Below the pieces are notes generated by a model. It ran no database searches. It was not told the origin of the DNA and saw nothing but the letters and a program-made list of their open reading frames with translations. From assembly GCA_963751425.1 (NCBI GenBank), contig CAVVUF010000001.1, forward strand, positions 1,178,001 to 1,242,000: a stretch of 64,000 nt of DNA, read 5' to 3'. Below are positions 10,544 through 23,675 of this stretch, piece after piece. The translations under genes and the position numbers were made by a program. How positions within the stretch are numbered: position 1 is the stretch's first letter; each line of letters begins with the position of its first letter. Source of the DNA: CAVVUF01 sp963751425. Lineage in GTDB: Bacteria > Chloroflexota > Anaerolineae > Anaerolineales > UBA4823.

Positions 10544-13361
10544 ATGACCCTTTCTCACCAAGCCCTATTATTTGATGATCCTTCCGAAAAGAAACAGGGC
10601 CCCGTTGAGTGCTTTGGCATGACTTTTGAAAACGATGAGGCGCGAAGAGCCTACTTCACCGATCGCCTGCGTGAAAAATTGCGGAACCCCGAATTTCGTA
10701 AGATTGAAGGTTTTCCAATAGGAGAGGATGAGGATATTCTGCGCCTCTCGGATCCGCCCTATTACACCGCTTGTCCGAACCCATTTTTAACGTCGGAGAT
10801 AACTGAATGGCATAAAGAGCGTCAGAAGATCCGCACCAAGCTCGGGTTACCTGAACAAGCCGAGCAGCGAGAACCCTTTGCCGCTGATGTCTCTGAGGGT
10901 AAGAATGACCCAATTTATAATGCCCATTCCTACCATACTAAAGTACCGCATAAAGCCATTATGCGGTATATCCTGCACTACACTGAACCGGGCGATATCG
11001 TCTTCGACGGCTTTTGTGGAACTGGTATGACTGGTGTCGCAGCAAATCTATGTGGTAGTACGGCCACTTTACAAGAATTAGGTTACTTAACTGATCTAGA
11101 TGGAAATATTTATGAGACAATCATCGACTTTAAGAAATTCGACCCCATTCTCAAAGATGGGTTACCGATATTCAATATTAAATGATTTATCCCCATTCGC
11201 CACATCTATTTCCAAGAATTATTTAAATCTTAATGACCTAAATGGATTTTACGAAGAAGCAGTTCAATTAGTCGAAAAGGCTAAGGAGAAATTCTCCTGG
11301 ATTTACGATTACCTTGATGGGAATATTGTCAATGGAGTATGGTCAGATGTTTTTGTTTGTCCCAATTGTGGAAATGAGATTATCTATTGGGAAGTTGCGA
11401 AATCAGAGGATGAAGTTCAAAAATCTTTTCCTTGCCCCAAATGTAATATTATTGTGGGGAAAAGCGCTGGAAAAGTGTCGGGGGCAATTAAACTAGAAAG
11501 AGCATTTGAAACACAATATGATGCATTGTTACAACAGACCGTTCGTCTCCCAAAATTAGTTTTAGTGGAAGTTACAATAATCAAAAGTGGGAAAAGACAT
11601 AAATTATCTATTAATCCACCGTCGTCTATGGAAGTCTCCTCCTCCCTTAATATGGTTAGCTGCACTGATATACCTCAATACAAGTTTTTTCCTGGAAGGC
11701 AAACAAATAAGCTGATTAATGGCTCAGGTATATCATTTATCGCTCATATGTATACAAGACGAGCGCTATTAATTTATGGTTACTTATGGAAACAGGAGTT
11801 ATCTTCAAAAATAAGGACGGATTTATTTCGATTTTGTCTTTCTGCAATCAATAATTACATCTCAAGGAAACAAGGCTACTATGGTGGCGGAGGTGGCATT
11901 TCAGGAACTCTGTTCACACCATCAATTCATTTAGAGCGAAATGTTTTTGATGTGTTATTTAGGAAAATTCGAAATATTTGTCAACTAAATATTCAAGATA
12001 ACAAAATGTATTGTATACAGACGCAAAGCGTAACAAATTTGGCTTATTTATCTGATAATTCTATTGATTATATTTTTACTGATCCACCATTCGGCGAATC
12101 ATTGCAATATTTCGAACTAAATCTATTATCTGAGGCGTGGATAAAAGTAAGAACTAACGGCAGTTTAGATTGCGTTTTAAACTATGTGCATAATAAAGAT
12201 TTGGCTTTTTATACTAGGGTTATGACTAGTGCTTTTTCTGAGTATCATCGTGTCTTAAAACCTGGAAAATGGATAACCATAGAATTTCATAACAGCCAGA
12301 ATGCTGTTTGGACCGCAATTCAACAATCGTTAGAAAAGTCTGGGTTTATCGTTGCTGATGTTCGGATTTTAGACAAACAACAGAGATCATATAATGCTGT
12401 TAACAGGTCTGGAGCAGTTGATTGTGATCTGGTAATTTCAGCATACAAACCTTCTGATTCTTTGGAGGAAAATTTCAAACTAAATGCAGGTTCTGAAGAC
12501 AGAGTTTGGAGCTTTATCCAACAACATTTAAGGAATTTGCCTAATGTCGTTGAAAAGGATGGGGAGATTGAACAAATTGCAGAGCGAATGAATTATGTCT
12601 TATTTGATCGAATGGTCGCTTATCATGTTCAACATTCTGTGATGGTTCCTATTACCGCGATTGAATTTTACTTGGGGTTGGAAGAACGTTATCCACAACG
12701 AGATGGAATGTTTTTCTTACCTGAGCAAGTTGAAAAATATGATAGGGCTAGATCGTCAATCCACAATATTCATCAATTAGAATTATTTATTACCGATGAA
12801 TCCAGCGCCATCCTCTGGCTTCGTCAGCAATTGGAAAACCATCCGTCAACCTACCAGGAGTTATTTCCGAAATTTATTCAAGAAATCAGCGCCTGGGAAA
12901 GGTATGAAAAAACGCTGGAACTTTCCGAAATTCTGGAACAGAACTTCCTGTACTATGATGGGGGTGGGCTAATACCTGAACAAATCTGGTCCTGGATGCA
13001 GCGAGATGAGGAAACATACGATGTTATTAGAGGACAGAGCCGGGAAAACCCGACCAATGCTGTACGCACCTTAGCCAAAGGACGCTGGTTTGTGCCCGAC
13101 CCAAACAATGCACAACAGTTGGAAAAAGTACGCGAAGGACATTTGCTCAAAGAGTTTGAAGACTATAAATCCTTCCCAGGAAAAAAGCTGAAAGTGTTTC
13201 GGTTGGAAGCCGTTCGCACCGGGTTTAAAAAAGCCTGGCAAGATCGGGATTACAAGACCATTATTGCTGTGGCCGAGAAAATTTCTGAGGAAGCTTTACA
13301 AGAAGATTCCAAACTGCTGATGTGGTATGACCAGGCGTTAACACGTTCTGGCAACGTTTGA
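10544..13361 (+). CDS. pglXI: BREX type 3 adenine-specific DNA methyltransferase, copy 1 (frameshifted)
   Basis: Expected to methylate a non-palindromic host motif so that BREX can tell self from phage DNA. About 935 residues. The N-terminus has VECFGMTFENDEARRAYF and SDPPYYTACPNPF. SAM-binding motif I is FDGFCGTGMTGVAA near residue 155. A zinc-ribbon-like pair CPNCG/CPKCN follows, and catalytic motif IV is TDPPFGESLQYFELN. One base shift near 11160 joins KDG to YRYSILNDLSP; the second paralogue shows the same junction intact. Bases 11050-12780 are more AT-rich than the flanks. In this copy the middle third differs most from copy 2, which fits a different recognition specificity (inference). 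Confidence 0.85.
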
Positions 13362-13439
13362 AAAATATTCTAAACGCGCCGATTGTAATAAGTATTGGTA
13401 TGATGTAAGCTGAGTATTAATTTTGCCCAGGAGGCATGG

Positions 13440-15211
13440 ATGAATTTAGACGAACTTCAGGAACGGTTGAAGAGCTTTGAATGGAACGATGTCGAGTTCA
13501 AAGCAGCACAAAGGGATGTTCCCAAATCCGCTTACGAATCTGTTTCGGCTTTCTCCAACACCGCTGGTGGATGGTTAGTTTTTGGGGTTGAGGAAAAAAC
13601 AAAAGGGAGTGGCCAATTTGAGGTTGTGGGGGTTATTGAAGCTGATAAAGTACAAAATAATTTCTTGACCGTTCTGCGCTCAAGGGAAAAATTCAACCGA
13701 GTCATCGAAACGTCAGAATCTCATTTATCGTCTGAAGAAAAAACCCTGTTGATATTTTACATTCCTGAGGTACATCGTCGCGAGAAGCCCGTTTATTTGA
13801 ACGGCGACATTCGCAAAACTTATATTCGCAGTGGCGGCGGGGATATGCATTGCTCGGAAGTGGAAATCAATCGTTTTCTGCGTGAGGCTTCTGATGAACG
13901 TTATGACAGCGTTATGGTTCCACTTGACCCGGCGTCCTGCTTTGATGCGGAGTCTTTGCACTGGTATCGTTCATTGTTCAATGCGCGAAATCCGGGGGGC
14001 GACCCATCCATTCCTGACCTGGAATTCTTGCAAGATTGGGGGCTGGTGCTTGATCAGGAAGGTCGCTTGATGCCAACCCACGCTAGTATCCTGCTTTTTG
14101 GAACCCAGAAAGCGCTCGTCCAACTTCTACCTCGCCCGGTGGTAGATTGCCAGTACATCCAGGCCCGCTCAGGACGAATTGCCTGAGGAACGTTGGGCAG
14201 ACCGCTTGGTGGTAGAAACCAACCTGATGCAAGCCTGGCGCAATCTGGTTGGTTTTTATTCCCGCCATGCTGAACATCCTTTCCAGATTGATCCAGCGAC
14301 CCTGCAACGCCAGGATATGCCCGCCCGATTATCTAGCTTTTCGTGAAGCAGCTATCAATCTATTGATTCGCCAGGATTACGCCGAGTCTGGCCGCGCCGG
14401 GTTAATTCGTTTTTTTCGAGACCAGACGGTTTTTGCAAATCCGGGTGATGCGTTCATTCCTGCGGATGAATTGCTTGACCCGGGCGATAAAGAGTTGCGC
14501 AACCCCAAAATTGCCAATGCCTTTCGCCGCATCGGCCTGAGCGAAGCTGCTGGGACAGGCGTTACCTCCATTTTCAGAAGTTGGCGGCAAATGGGTCTGG
14601 TTCCACCCATCATCAACAATGACCGCTCAAAAAAGACTTTTGAGTTGGCTTTGCCAAAAGAAGTGTTGGTTTCCGAAACGCAACTGTTGTTCGAGGCTGG
14701 ACTGGGTGTGCATCTGACCGAGCAAGAGGCAGTGGTGTTTGCCTATGCTTGTCGCCAGGGACGCCTGCGTATGGTTGACATCAAAGCCGTCACGGGTTTA
14801 GCGACCGACCGGGCGCGAGATGTAGCCAACCGGCTGATGGTGCAGGGATTGCTGATCACCGTGGATGCGCTTCCAGTGCCTTATTATCAACTTGCCGAGC
14901 ATTTGCGTGCCATGACCGAACAGGCAACGCAAAATGGTGCAGGCCCTATCCTACATGAGATGAGTGAAACGCAGTGGAAGGTTATCGAAGTGGCAGATAC
15001 GTCGCGTACTCTAGGCTTGTTAATGAGTTTGGTCGGAATCAAACCCCCAGAGCGCGACGATTTTGAGCAAAACATTTTAATACCTCTTGTTCGTGGGCAT
15101 CTTGTACAATTGACCCGTCCAGACCAACCAAATCACCCCCGGCAAAATTATATTTTGACCGAAATTGGACAAAAACTGCGCCAGCGGCGCTTGAGCCGTA
15201 TGGCGGAATAA
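13440..15211 (+). CDS. AlbA_2 domain / ATP-binding regulator (COG2865 type), frameshifted
   Basis: About 590 residues. The N-terminal AlbA_2 (Schlafen-like) domain reads VEFKAAQRDVPKSAYESVSA and FSNTAGGWLVFGVEE. The C-terminal GHKL-type region has AGLIRFFRDQTVFANPGD and RNPKIANAFRRIGLSE followed by GTG. A winged-helix-like tail follows. One shift near 14170 separates the halves, with SGRIA replaced by DELPEERWADRLVVETNL in the next frame. Proteins of this family are thought to act as transcription regulators and often accompany defence operons. It sits between the two pglXI copies (5-base gap to the second), so it was probably inserted or duplicated together with one of them. Role inferred. 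Confidence 0.75.
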
Positions 15212-15215
15212 TCCT

Positions 15216-18012
15216 ATGAGCGATACTGACACCTTCAACTACAACTTGTTCCAAAAACCGGCGAAAACCAATGCGCCGGTCGAATGCCTGGGTATGACAT
15301 TTGAGAATGACGACACTCGCCGAGCATACTTCATAGAAAAATTGCGTGAGAAACTTCAAGATCTAGAATTCCGTCAGATAGAAGGCTTTCCGCTTGGCTC
15401 AGATGAGGATATTCTGGCACTCTCCGACCCACCCTACTTTACCGCCTGTCCCAACCCCTTTTTACAAGATTTCATTCAGTTCTATGGCAAACCCTACAAT
15501 TCAGCCGTGCCCTATCACAAGGAGCCATTCGCAGCGGATGTGAGCGAGGGCAAGAGTGACCCGATCTATAACGCACATTCCTACCATACCAAAGTGCCGC
15601 ACAAGGCTATCATGCGATATATCCTGCAGTATACCCAGCCGGGAGATATTGTGCTGGACGGCTTTTGTGGTTCAGGAATGGCCGGCGTTGCTGCTCAAAT
15701 GTGTGGAGATCCCATTACAGTCAAGAGCCTGGGCTACCTGGTTGACAAAGACGGTTTGGTTTCCGATGAACGTGGAACACCAATTTCTCAGATTGGTGCG
15801 CGGCATGCTGTATTAAATGACCTGAGTCCCGCCGCTACTTTCATTGCCTACAATTACAGTGTTCCGGTAAATGTTGATGCGTTTCACCATGCGGCTAAAA
15901 AGATATTAGTTGACGTTGCTACCGAATTGGGTTGGATGTATGAAACACTCCACACGGACTGCAAAACCAAATGCCGGATTAATTACACCGTCTGGAGCGA
16001 AGTATTTGCCTGTCCGAACTGCTCCCATGATATTATTTTTGTAGAGGAGGCTCTGGACAAGGAAAGCGGGCATGTGCGCGATGAATTCGCCTGTCCGAAC
16101 TGCAAAGCCCAAGTTACAAAAGGTGGGCTTGAATTGCTCTTTGAGATGAGTATAGATCCTTTTACCGGTGAACTTACAAAGCAGCCTAAGCGAATCCCAG
16201 TGCTCATTAATTACTCGTTCGGCAAAAACAAATACGAAAAAAAACCAGATGATCAGGATTTGGAAGTTCTGCGGCGAGTTGATAGACTGAGTATCCCCAA
16301 AGAAATTCCCTTGCTGAAATTGCCCCCAATGCAAATGGCGCGTGTAGGTCGTGTCAAAACAGTTGGGATTACCCATATTCATGATTTCTTTTTGATACGC
16401 CAGATGCATAGCCTTGGTTCATTATGGCGCCACGCACATCAATATCCTGACTTAACAACAAAGAATTTTCTACTTTTCTTTGTTGAACAAGCAATTTGGG
16501 GATTATCAGTTCTCGCAAGATATGTACCGACCCATTATTCCCAAGTTTAATCAATATTTAAGTGGTGTATTTTATGTTGCATCACAAATAGCCGAGGTTT
16601 CACCCTGGTATATTCTTGAAGGAAAACTGGATCGCTTGGTAAAGGCTTTTCAGGAAAAAAGTCGTTTTAGTGGCAGAGCATCCATCGTTACGACACAAGA
16701 CCTTGGTAACTTGGACTTAGCCGCCAATTCGATAGATTACATTTTCACAGACCCACCCTTTGGAGAGAATATTTACTATTCTGATTTAAATATTCTGGTG
16801 GAATCCTGGCATAAAGTCCGTACTGCTCCAGAAACTGAAACCATAGTTGATCGGGTAAAAGGAAAGGGATTTCAAGATTACCAGCGGTTGATGCTTGATT
16901 GCTTTAGGACCTATCATCATGCCCTAAAACCGGGCAGGTGGATTACTGTTGAATTTCATAATTCAAAAAATAGCGTGTGGATAGCAATCCAGCAAGCTTT
17001 GCAGCAAGTCGGTTTTGTGATTGCCGATGTCCGCACATTGAACAAAGAACAGGGTTCATTTCAACAAGTCAATAGTGCCAGCGCTGTTAAGCAGGACTTG
17101 ATTATTTCAGCCTATAAGGCTAATGGCGGTCTGGAACAGCGTTTTATGCTCGAAGCAGGCACTGAGTTAGGCGTATGGGATTTTGTTCGCACCCACCTGG
17201 GACAGCTTCCGATCTTCGTCAGCCGCGGCGCACAGGTACAGTATGTGGCCGAACGTCAAAACTACCTACTTTACGACCGTATGCTGGCATTTCACGTCCA
17301 GCATGGCAAGACCGTTCCGCTTTCGGCGGGTGAGTTTTACGCCGGTCTGGCGCAGCGCTTTGCCGAGCGCGATAGCATGTACTTCCTGTCCGAACAAGTG
17401 GTGGAATATGACAAGAAACGCCTGTTGGTGCGTGAAGTCCAGCAAATCCCGTTGATTGTGGTGGATGAGGCCGATGCCATTCAGTGGCTGCGGCAGGCGC
17501 TTTCCAGCAAACCGCAAACTTACTCTGACTTGTACACCCAGTTTGTCAACCAACTCCAAACCATCAACAAGCGCGAAAAACTGCCAGAACTTTCACAATT
17601 GCTCGAACAGAACTTTCTGCGCTATGATGGCCTAGGCGATGTGCCCAGCCAAATTCATGCCTATCTCTCCACCAACTTCAAGGAACTGCGCAGCCTGCCC
17701 AAAGAACATCCATCTTTGCGTCAGGAAGCCAAAGATCGCTGGTATGTACCTGATCCCAACAAATCTGCCGACCTCGAAAAAGTTCGTGAGAAAGCCTTGC
17801 TAAAAGAATTTGACGAGTATCGCAACTTTACCGGCCGCGAACTGAAGCAGTTCCGCCTTGAAGCCGTGCGGGTTGGTTTCCGTAAAGCCTGGCAGGAAAA
17901 TGACTACCCTATCATCATTCAAATATCCCAAAAAATTCCGGAAGATGTTTTGCAAGAAAACTCCAAATTGATGTTGTGGTATGACCAGGCGTTAACTCGT
18001 AGTGGTAAATAA
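15216..18012 (+). CDS. pglXI: BREX type 3 adenine-specific DNA methyltransferase, copy 2 (frameshifted)
   Basis: Paralogue of the 10544 gene, about 930 residues. It shares ECLGMTFENDDTRRAYF, SDPPYFTACPNPF, motif I LDGFCGSGMAGVAA, the CPNCS/CPNCK metal-binding pairs and motif IV TDPPFGENIYYSDLN. The C-terminal 250 residues closely follow copy 1, ending MLWYDQALTRSGK. A single shift near 16545 interrupts YVPTHYS-FNQYLSGV. Ribosome site: the gene starts five bases after the AlbA_2 stop. brxHII starts two bases after its stop. The intervening target-recognition segment diverges from copy 1, so the two may modify different motifs. Confidence 0.85.
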
Positions 18013-18013
18013 G

Positions 18014-20890
18014 GTGGTTACGGTCGAGTTTTCAACGGGTTCTTGCGTCTGGAGCCATTCCTATCATCAGTCTGGATTGGTAATAGCATCCCAAATGCTT
18101 TGGGGAAACCATTTGGTGCGATTGTGGTTGCCTACAACGAATACGGTTGTTCAGGTGCCGGTAGAAGATCTGCAAATCTATCGACGCCACCCAGGGCAAA
18201 AAAGCAGAAGAGATCAGTTGGATCAGCGCCGCAGCACGCGTGACCGAGGCCCTGTCTCAAAATGTGCTCCTGGCTCCGATGGAAGCAGATATCATCGCTT
18301 TGCCGCACCAGATCCGTGCTCTCAGCCGAGTGGTCGCTGGGGGACGGGTGCGCTACCTGCTAGCCGATGAGGTGGGCCTGGGCAAGACAATTGAAGCCGG
18401 ACTGATCTTGCGTGAGTTGAAACTGCGTGGGCGAATTAAGCGCACTTTGGTGGTGGTACCCAAAGGGATCGCCATCCAATGGGTTGCTGAAATGAAGAAC
18501 CGCTTTGGGGAAGACTTCCACCTGATCATTCCTGGGGAATTTGGCGCTTTCCAGCGGATCGATAGCAATGAGAACCTATGGAAATCTTACGATCAGGTGA
18601 TCGTGTCGATGGATTCGGTCAAACCGCTTGAACGGCGGCGTGGTTGGAGTCAGGCGCAGGTGCAAGCCTATAACCGCGAGCGCTTTGAGGACTTGGTCAC
18701 TGCTGGTTGGGACCTGGTAATTGTGGATGAAGCTCACCGCTTGGGAGGCAGCACCGAGCAGGTAGCGCGCTACCGTTTAGGAGAAGGTCTCACCGGCGCA
18801 GCACCGTATGTGCTCTTTCTCTCCGCTACGCCACACCAGGGCAAAACAGATGCGTTCTTCCGTCTGGTAAACCTATTGGATGACCAGCAGTTCCCTGATG
18901 AGGCGAGTGTGACAAGGGAGCGCGTTCAAGCCTATGTGATTCGCACTGAAAAACGGCAAGTGATTGATCAGCATGGACAGCCCTTATTCAAACCGCGTTA
19001 CACTCGCAGAATTCCAATCGCCTGGCAGCCTCGTCATCAAACCCAACGTGTCCTATATGCTGCTGTCAGCGAGTATGTGCGTCAGGGTTATAACCAGGCT
19101 ATGCTGGAAAAGCGCAATTATATTGGCTTTCTAATGACGCTGATGCAGCGTCTTGTGACTTCCTCCACCCGTGCCATCCTTACTACATTGAAACGCCGCC
19201 TGGATGTGCTGCATTCCCCGGAAGAGCAGCTCACATTGTTCCCTATGCTCGATGATGCCGACTGGGGAGATCTAGACAGTGAAGAGGGAGTAGAAGCGCT
19301 AGTACATGCGCGCCTGTCTGGTCTGAAAAACGAACAGAAAGAGGTGGAACTGCTTCTGGAAACCGCCCGGCGTTGTGAACAACAAGGGCCGGATGCCAAA
19401 GCCGAGGCTCTGCTGGAATGGATATATAAATTTCAGCAAGAAGAAAGCTCTCCTGAAATAAAAGTGCTTATTTTTACAGAATTTGTACCCACGCAGGAGA
19501 TGCTAACTGAGTTTCTAACCCAGCGCGGTTTTCCAGTAGTTAGCCTGAATGGCTCGATGGGTATGGATGAGCGCCAGCAGGTTCAGGCCCAATTTTTTGG
19601 CCCAGCGCAAATCTTGATCTCTACTGAAGCTGGCGGTGAAGGTATAAACCTGCAATTCTGTCACGTTGTTGTGAACTACGATGTTCCTTGGAACCCAATG
19701 CGCGTTGAACAGCGCATCGGCCGGGTAGACCGGATCGGGCAAGCTCACCCTGTACGCGCATTGAATTTCCTTCTGCAAGACACGGTAGAGAATCGGGTTC
19801 AGGAAGTTCTTGAAGAGAAGCTACAAGTGATCCTAGAAGAATTTGGCGTGGATAAAACTGGCGATGTACTTGATTCAGGTCAGGCTGAAGCGCTGTTCGA
19901 CAAGTTGTATATTCAGGCAATCATCAAACCGGACAAACTGGTAGAAACGGTGGAAACTGTTGCCCGTTTGGTGGAAGACCAGGCCCGTACTGGCCTGCAA
20001 AGCGCACATCTATTGGGATCTCAGGGAATACTTGATCCGGCACTTGCACAACAAACGCTCGAAAACCCCATGCCTTATTGGCTGGAGAGAGATGACCATC
20101 CAATACTTGCGAGCCCAGGGCTATCATCCGGAGCGAGAGGCCAATGCCTGGGTTTTGAAGGCTGTTCACTCCAGTTCTAAAACCAATCGCAGATCGCAAA
20201 AAAGACCAGTGGAAAGGTCACAGGATGTTCTTCTCCAAACGAATGAGGGGAAATCCTTTGTATTTACGCCTCAAGACAAATGGAACTCGTCCAAATCAAC
20301 CTATCTCAGCCTGGATTCCGCTCTACTGCGTTCGATCATCCAACAAATTCCGACCTTATCGCCCGAAGAGCTGGTTCCAACTGTGTTTCTTACGGGTATC
20401 CCTGAGACATTGCGGGGGCTATGGTCGTTGTGGCGGGTTTCAGTACGATCCGCAGACTGGTCAGCACAACGATTACTTCCCCTTTTCCTAAACGAACAAG
20501 GCCGCTCCTTTTTACCGACCGGACGTTCGCTCTGGGAATTGCTACTAGAACAGGAAATTCGGGTCGAAGGCTATCTGGATCAGCCCACATCCATCTCTGC
20601 ATTTAACCAATGTCAAACCGCTGCAGAAAGCTTGGGAAAAGGATTATTTGTTGAATTGTCCCAGGTGCACCGGCAGGGGCTTGAGTTGGACCGGCAAAAA
20701 GGTGAGTACGCTTTTCAGGTTCGCCGCAGAATGATTGAACGTGTAGGATTGCCGGCAGTTAGAGCTCATCGCTTGGTTCTGTTAGCCCAAGAACAACAAT
20801 CCTGGGCAGTGGAAATTGACCGAAGAGCATGTCATCCAACCCGAGTTGACCGCACTATTAATTCTAAAGGTTCATCCAGCACGGGTGTGA
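18014..20890 (+). CDS. brxHII: BREX type 3 SNF2-family helicase BrxHII, frameshifted
   Basis: SNF2/SWI2-type DNA translocase of about 955 residues. Motif I is DEVGLGKTIEAGL, motif II VIVDEAHRLGG, motif III LFLSATPHQGK. The C-terminal lobe has STEAGGEGINLQFC and EQRIGRVDRIGQ. The start is a GTG at 18014 (GTG at 18002 also in frame). Frames change near 18180, near 20092 (NPMPYWLER to MTIQYLRAQGYHPE) and near 20833, after which the protein ends ELTALLILKVHPARV at the TGA of 20888-20890. The following pglZ has its own AGGAG site, so the apparent in-frame fusion to pglZ is an artefact of the last shift. Confidence 0.85.
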
Positions 20891-20904
20891 TAGGAGAAAC
20901 CTGC

Positions 20905-22939
20905 ATGGGAAACTGGCGAGAAACAATCCTCAAAGAATTCACCCCTCAGGTTGCCAGAATAACCCTTGTGGCAGATCCGGACACCTTACTTTCCGAGGAA
21001 GTAATCATCCAGGAGATCCAGTCACGGGGATTTGACTTCGTTATTTACGAAGAACCAATCTCCTTTCGGTATCTGTATAAATCCAAATATCAACCCATTT
21101 GGGAAGCTGGCGACCCGAAAGAAATTATCATTCTTCTACACAGCGAGGATGACAGCTTTGGGCAGCTACCCTACGATATATTTTCCGGCGCCCGAAGGTT
21201 GAAATTTGGACTGGATCGTATATTTCCCAACCTGCATCGTGGTGTTCTTTCGGCACTAGATCGAAGCTTACTGGATGATCTATTTCAAGCCCAGATCATA
21301 TATGCACCACACCAATTGAGTGAAAACGCCACCAAGGATTTTATCCTTAGGCATGTGTTTGAAATCGCCCCTGAAATGATCAAAACGCCGGCTGACCTGC
21401 TAAGGAATCTTCTACGCAAACATTATCGTGAACAAAATTTTCCTGCTATCTTTGATGATTGGTTGGTACAGATGTTGCGAAAAACCAACCGGTTTATGGA
21501 TTGGCCATTAGAAATATTGTCACAGATCGTGAAGCATTTCTTGCATTTTTACAGGAACGGTGGCCGGCTTACTTGAATTCCTTAGAAATGGATCAAGAAA
21601 AAGTCACTCGTGAATTTGCGGCCACTTATAATCCGGCATTTTCAGGTCCTGCCATTCTACCATTTGAGCATGATGATGTAAGAGTTTATATTGACAACCT
21701 ATTTGCGGAAAGATTGCTCAAACCGATATCTCACCCGACATTGAGTATGCAAGGACGGACAGGGGATATAAACCGTCAAAGCTACCCAGCCTGGATTCAA
21801 ATGGGCATTCTTTCGGATCCCGAGGCTGAACGATATGCCCGGCTACAAAAAATATTGCAGGTCATAGAGGATGAATTTCATCCTGATACAGCCAGACACA
21901 CAGATTGGTCGAACTTGGCTCAACGATGGGCTGAAGCCAATGCGCTATGGTACAGTACACCAAAACTTAAGCAGCCTACGAGCCATTGAGATCAAAATTT
22001 GAATCATTGCGACAGCAGATCGATGATAATTTTCCAACCTGGCTCCAGCAACGCTATGGTACATTATATAATTTACCATCTACTGAGCCTGTCATGGTTC
22101 ACCAAATTTCCCGGTATATGGCGAAAGAGTTGCAATCTTCCGAAGTCCGAATGGCGCTTGTGATAATTGATGGCATGTCTTTTGATCAATGGGTAATCAT
22201 CCGAAATACATTGCAACAGCAGCTCAAGGGATATCACTTTTCAGTGAGTGGAACCTTCGCCTGGATCCCAACCATTACATCAGTCTCAAGGCAATCCATC
22301 TTTGCAGGAAAGCCGCCAATGTTCTTCCCGGACCGTATTTGGGATACCAGTGCAGAAGAAACATTATGGACTCAATTCTGGTCAGATGCTGGTTTATCGG
22401 AATACCAGATTTATTACCGACTGATGACAGGGGAGTATACGAAAATAGATCGGATTAAAGATGAAATTGCCGAGTCACAAATCCGGGTAGTAGGCCTGGT
22501 ACTCGATAAAGTGGATAAAATTATGCATGGCATGGAGTTGGGCACCGCAGGAATGTTAAACCAGGTACATCAGTGGGCAGAACAAGGTGATTTGGCGAAG
22601 CTGATTCGGTTCCTCACCGAGATTAATTTCCAGGTTTTGATATCCTCTGATCATGGTAATATTGAAGCAACCGGTTGTGGCAGTCCGAAAGAGGGAGCAA
22701 CAGCTGATCTACGAGGAGAGCGAGCCCGGATTTATCCAAACGAGATTTTACGGAGTTCGGTCAAAGCAAAATTTCCTCAGGCTCTTGAGTGGAAACCGGT
22801 TGGATTGCCCGTAAACTATTACCCACTGTTAGCGCCTGGCCGAACCGCATTTGTACAGAATGAAAAGCATACCGTATGTCATGGTGGAATATCGCTAGAA
22901 GAAGTGATCGTACCATTTATTAGGATTGATAAGCGATGA
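20905..22939 (+). CDS. pglZ: BREX phosphatase-like protein PglZ, frameshifted
   Basis: About 678 residues. It carries the PglZ alkaline-phosphatase-superfamily domain that defines BREX. Metal-site segments are LVIIDGMSFDQW, ISSDHGNIEATG and VCHGGISLEEVIVPF in the C-terminal half. The N-terminus (MGNWRETILKEF) is of the BREX-3 type. Shifts near 21470 and 21985 split it into three frames. The start at 20905 follows TAGGAGAAACCTGC, 14 bases after the helicase stop. The last four bases overlap brxA (ATGA). Confidence 0.87.
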
Positions 22940-23675
22940 AAAACAACAGAGACAATCAAATTGGTTATAACCGGCAGGTCCGACTAGAATGGCTGGATTT
23001 TACCGCCAGTCTGGTGGCATCTGGCCAGTCAACCCAACAGATAAAAGAGGCTTTAGAATCTATCTACAAGATCAATTGTCGATTGGGAGTAATGCAGTCC
23101 GTGGTAGCCGGGGAAAAACAATCTCAATTTTGTTAAGCATTTGGGCGACGGTCCCCAAACATTTGATTGAATTAAGGGATGAAGCATTATCTTTGTTGAA
23201 GCGACTTTCTGCGAGCGAGCATCTGGCACTCCATTGGGGAATGACAATGACTGCTTATCCATTTTTTGGCGTTGTCGCAGACACAGCAGGGCGAATGTTG
23301 AACCTTCAAGGCTCCATAGCCACAATCATGCTTAAAAATAGGATGCGAGAAATCTACGGACAGCGAGAGACCGCAATTCGATCTACTCGGTATGCACTTT
23401 ACTCTTTTACAGAGTGGGGTGTTTTGAGCGAGGCTTCAGAAAGAGGTGTTTACCAACTGGCAGCTTTGAAGAGTTTGAAAGACGATCAATTGCAGGAATG
23501 GCTTATCAAAGCTTTATTAACTGGTGAAAGTAAAAAACTTGCGCCGCTAAAAAAAGTGCTCCACTCTCCCAAGTTATTCCCATTCCAATTTGAGGAACCA
23601 TTCTTGCCCAGGCAACAAACCAGTTTGGAATTGTTCCGTCAAGGTTTGGATGAAGAAATGGTGTTAATGAAATAA
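22936..23675 (+). CDS. brxA: BREX protein BrxA, frameshifted
   Basis: Small BREX component of about 245 residues, last gene of the locus. It begins MKNNRDNQIGYNRQVRLEW. After a shift near 23085 it continues SIGSNAVRGSRGKTISILLSIW and runs to LDEEMVLMK. The NSVRGSR-like core and the all-helical composition fit BrxA, a protein reported to bind DNA. It overlaps pglZ by four bases. Nothing after it belongs to the system. Confidence 0.75.

Noticed and set aside
19960..21576. Helicase-PglZ fusion protein
   Set aside because: The apparent fusion arises from a base shift near 20833; the helicase has its own stop at 20890 and pglZ its own ribosome site and ATG.
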